From: Burhinus oedicnemus
Lineage: Eukaryota; Chordata; Aves; Charadriiformes; Burhinidae
Length of the DNA: 64,000 nt
Direction of reading: 5' to 3'
Assembly: GCA_008921705.1 (NCBI GenBank)
Contig: VFFE01007638.1
Location: forward strand, 3,223,397-3,287,396
This document shows, piece by piece, positions 61,034 to 64,000 of the stretch (its first letter is position 1; the number at the start of each line of letters is the position of its first letter). The position numbers and the translations under genes are program-made. The notes under the pieces are model-generated. The model saw only the letters and a program-made list of their open reading frames with translations, made no database searches and was not told where the DNA came from.

Positions 61034-64000
61034 CTACATGCTGCTTCCTATTCTTACACTTGTAAAAGTGGGAAGTGAAATTAAATCCATGCTATTTATT
61101 CACTTTCCCCCTGACATACAGTGGGTGATATCTTGTGTGTTGTGCAGAGAAATGGTCTGGAAAGTGAATGACATTGACTGTAACTGCCTGGGCAGAGCTG
61201 TGGGCTGGAAGGCAGGCCTGCGTCTGTGCCACATTAAGGCTGCACTCTGAAATTAAAGCTTGCATGCTCTGATGCACGGGAGTACTCTGAGTATGGGGCC
61301 ACAATTCCTTGGACCAGACATGAGCACAAAGCCTGGCATATTTCAGTACCCCTGCTGAACTGGTGCTGAAGTGTTTCCCAGGAGCACAGAAGCATGATTG
61401 TGTTTCTCAGCAGAAGAACTCAGCCAGTACATTAAGCTGGAACAGCTTATATATTAAGTTACAGACAGACAAAAGTGGGACAGAGATATTCAGTGACTGA
61501 AAGGCTTGAGAGGCCTGCAAGTTTGTCCAATTTTTTCTACCTCATTTAGCCTAATGCAAATTATTTGCTCCTAGAAACTTTATCCCTCTTAATTTCAGAT
61601 TATACAGCAAATTACCAACAGAGTTGACATAAGTGGAAAGGATCTCCTGGCAATCATCCTTAAGTCCATACATGCTGAAATCCTGCTTTTCCATAATGTA
61701 TTTATTTTAATTTTCAGCTTTAAATCACAGGGTTCTCACCCAAAAAGTCTCTGTTAGTGTCTCCATTCAAAATGGTGTAATCGCTCTTGAAACTTTTCAG
61801 TTGGCTTTTGTTCTGCTTAAAATAGATGAAGCCAGTTTAAACATATGTTCCTAAATGTATGATTATAGTGCTTTTTTATAATTGGAGGGTTTTACTTGAA
61901 GGAGTATTTGAAATACTTCCGTGACCAGCATGTGTTATGAGGCATCTGGAACTTGGCTGTCCAGAGAGCAACACCCTTGTGTTAAGTCCTTTGAATGAAG
62001 GAAGCAAAACCATAAAATATCAATAAAGCTATCTACCCTAGGCAAAGGGTGACTAGACACAAAGACAACCTCTCATCAAGAGTGCCTCAGCCAGGTTACT
62101 GTAGGCCTTTCCAAGTCTCACAGAACTCTGCTGTTCTTCTCTTTCTGTAGTGCTGGGAACAGCTCGTCTTCTTAAGTACTTCCACATTTCTAGGGGTTTT
62201 TTTTCTTTTTTTTCTCTTTAAGAAAGAAATCAGACAGATGTGAAGAGGAGTCTTTAGAAACAAGTATCTTCAATAGGCCTAGTTATACAAAAGTTAAAAA
62301 GAAAAGAAAAAGAAACCCACAAACACGAAATTCAAACTTTCAGTTCGTCTCTGTAGATTTGCTTTGCCTACCAACTCTATCAACTAACAATGCAAAGACA
62401 CAGAAATGCTATGCTTTATAAAAAGTTCATGAAAGTGGTGTCAAGGATTAGAGGATTGAAGTTAGGTTTTGCATGAAAAACTCAGGACAGTTTATATGAA
62501 TATTTTCCCCATTTAGCCTCTATATTTTACATTTACAGATAGCATTGCTTATGAGGATATTGTAAAACTTGAGTACTGAAGGGTTTTGAGTGCAGTGGAT
62601 AAAGTCTACTCACCTAATCACAAAACCTTTCCTCTATATATTTCTTTTAAATGTTCCTTGTAATTTTTCATACTTTAGTAACCCACTGCATCTCTCTATA
62701 TAGCACACGTATATACATAGTCCATGGCCCCTATCTCAGTCTGACATATGTAGTCATTCAGACATGAAGACATGAATTCCTTCACCTAAAGAGTGAATGG
62801 GAACTTTTGTCTGTCTGTATTTATTTCTGTGGTTTTCTTGATAAAGTACTTCATGGATAGCTTCAAGTGCATCTGGTTTCATTTAACCCTTGTTTTGTCT
62901 CTACAGATATTACTCCCTTGGTCTATCTTTCACTCTTCACTTTTTCTCCCGTACTCTCACAAACCTGGATTTTATGAAATCTTTAGACTCAGATTTTTAC
63001 ACCAAAATCTCATGCAGGGAAGCCCACATTCTCCTTTGCAATACGCATGTGCAATCCAACAGAATTCTTCAGAAAAGAAAAGCCTGGCCAATATTTTGAA
63101 TCAATTTGTTGTGAATAGTCTGAACTGAAACAGAGCTTTTTTCACACCTGTTCTGTAAACTCTCCATTCATATACAAGGCAGTAAAACAGGAAGCTAGAC
63201 TAATCTCCAGACATTGCACTTTTTATCTACAGTGCTTCCACATATTTGTGCTGTTTCCAGTAACTCTAGATGATGGATGAACCAACCTATGAAGACGGAT
63301 TTTGCAAAGAAACCCAAGGTATAGCAGGTCTTTCACAGATCCTTCTCAATCATTACTCCTTCCTTCCTTTTTTCCTTTGGAAAAATAATTTAAATTAAAC
63401 AGATTCGTTATATGCAGCACAGTGTTGCCATGTGAGCCCTGAACACTTTGTTCAAGAGCTAGGAGGCCAGCCAACTGCTTTAGTTCCTTAAAGAATAACA
63501 GATGTGTCCTTCCAAGTCTCATGCTAATGGAATTTAGGCTGTGGTAAGGAGTTTAAAAATACTCTCAGTTGTCTGCAGGCTCAGTTTTGACTCTGCTCTG
63601 TCGGTTAGCTTGTATCAGGCTTCTTTTTCCACATCTTTCAGAAACATTGCATGAAATGTCCAGCTGAGCTGAAGCCACTAGTAATCTGCTTTCACTGAGT
63701 TAAAAAAAATAGTTAAAAGTAAAAATCTATGGATTTCAGTTGTGTATGATACTGTTTCTACCAGCCTAACTCTGTAAGTACTGTATTTAAAATACGTTGA
63801 GTAAAATGTTCTTTCTTTGTGTATATACAGTAAAAACCTGCAATTTCTGTTCCTTTACTACCAGCATATGTTTGATATCTTTATTTTTAGCTTCAAATAT
63901 TAACTATAGTTATATAAAAGGGAAGCAAAAGATTTGGTGTAATCATCCTTAAGCAGAAGATGTCAGTAAATTGAAATGGCAAATGGGGCAAATTAAGAAA
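61034..64000. other. Unassigned AT-rich DNA
   Basis: No gene or named repeat recognised. The largest frame (111 codons, 62793-63128) has no motif. Confidence 0.5.

Noticed and set aside
53772..61038. The near-identical direct repeats as LTRs of one provirus (TGTCAAG start, CCTACA end)
   Set aside because: Similarity between the copies extends upstream of any TG start, there are no matching target duplications, and no gag-pol-like sequence lies between them.

Overview
The window looks like avian nuclear DNA, intergenic or deep-intronic. The main evidence is five clear chicken-repeat-1 (CR1) retrotransposon pieces plus one very old one. Two of them (4377-4960 and 28470-28911) end in the ATTCTATGATTCTATGATT tail typical of bird CR1. 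Two LTRs of the bird ERVL type are also present (23142-23901 and 54587-55313). The DNA is AT-rich, CpG-poor and full of short microsatellites. There is no bacterial-style gene organisation, and most long open frames are chance frames or CR1 coding remnants.

Layout. 1-6 kb: mostly unassigned, with an old CR1 scrap and a good CR1 3' end. About 6.1 kb: a coding-looking, possibly frameshifted exon on the minus strand. 7.4-8.9 kb and 14.2-15.4 kb: two diverged, collinear copies of an unnamed repeat. 12.8 and 16.6 kb: two plausible plus-strand coding exons. Four smaller exon-like segments at 24.6, 30.0, 33.1 and 40.9 kb can be joined to the 16.6 kb exon in phase. 22.8-23.9 kb: a CR1 piece, then an ERVL LTR split by a reverse CR1 and ending at a 20-N assembly gap. 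28.5 kb: another CR1. 31.1 kb: a second minus-strand exon-like open frame. 32-48 kb: microsatellites and unassigned DNA. 49 kb: a very old CR1 on the minus strand. 53.7-61.0 kb: two direct copies of a ~710 bp segment 6.6 kb apart, with a complete solo LTR (5-bp target duplication AGTAG) just beyond the first copy.

I could not name any host gene. The exon calls rest only on splice-site-like edges and protein-like open frames, so they are hypotheses. The most unusual feature is the 53.7/60.3 kb pair. Its first ~120 bp differs at more than a dozen positions, while the following 596 bp differs at one. That sharp change of divergence suggests gene conversion, a mosaic repeat or an assembly effect. 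I found no CRISPR array, tRNA, rRNA or operon-like system.
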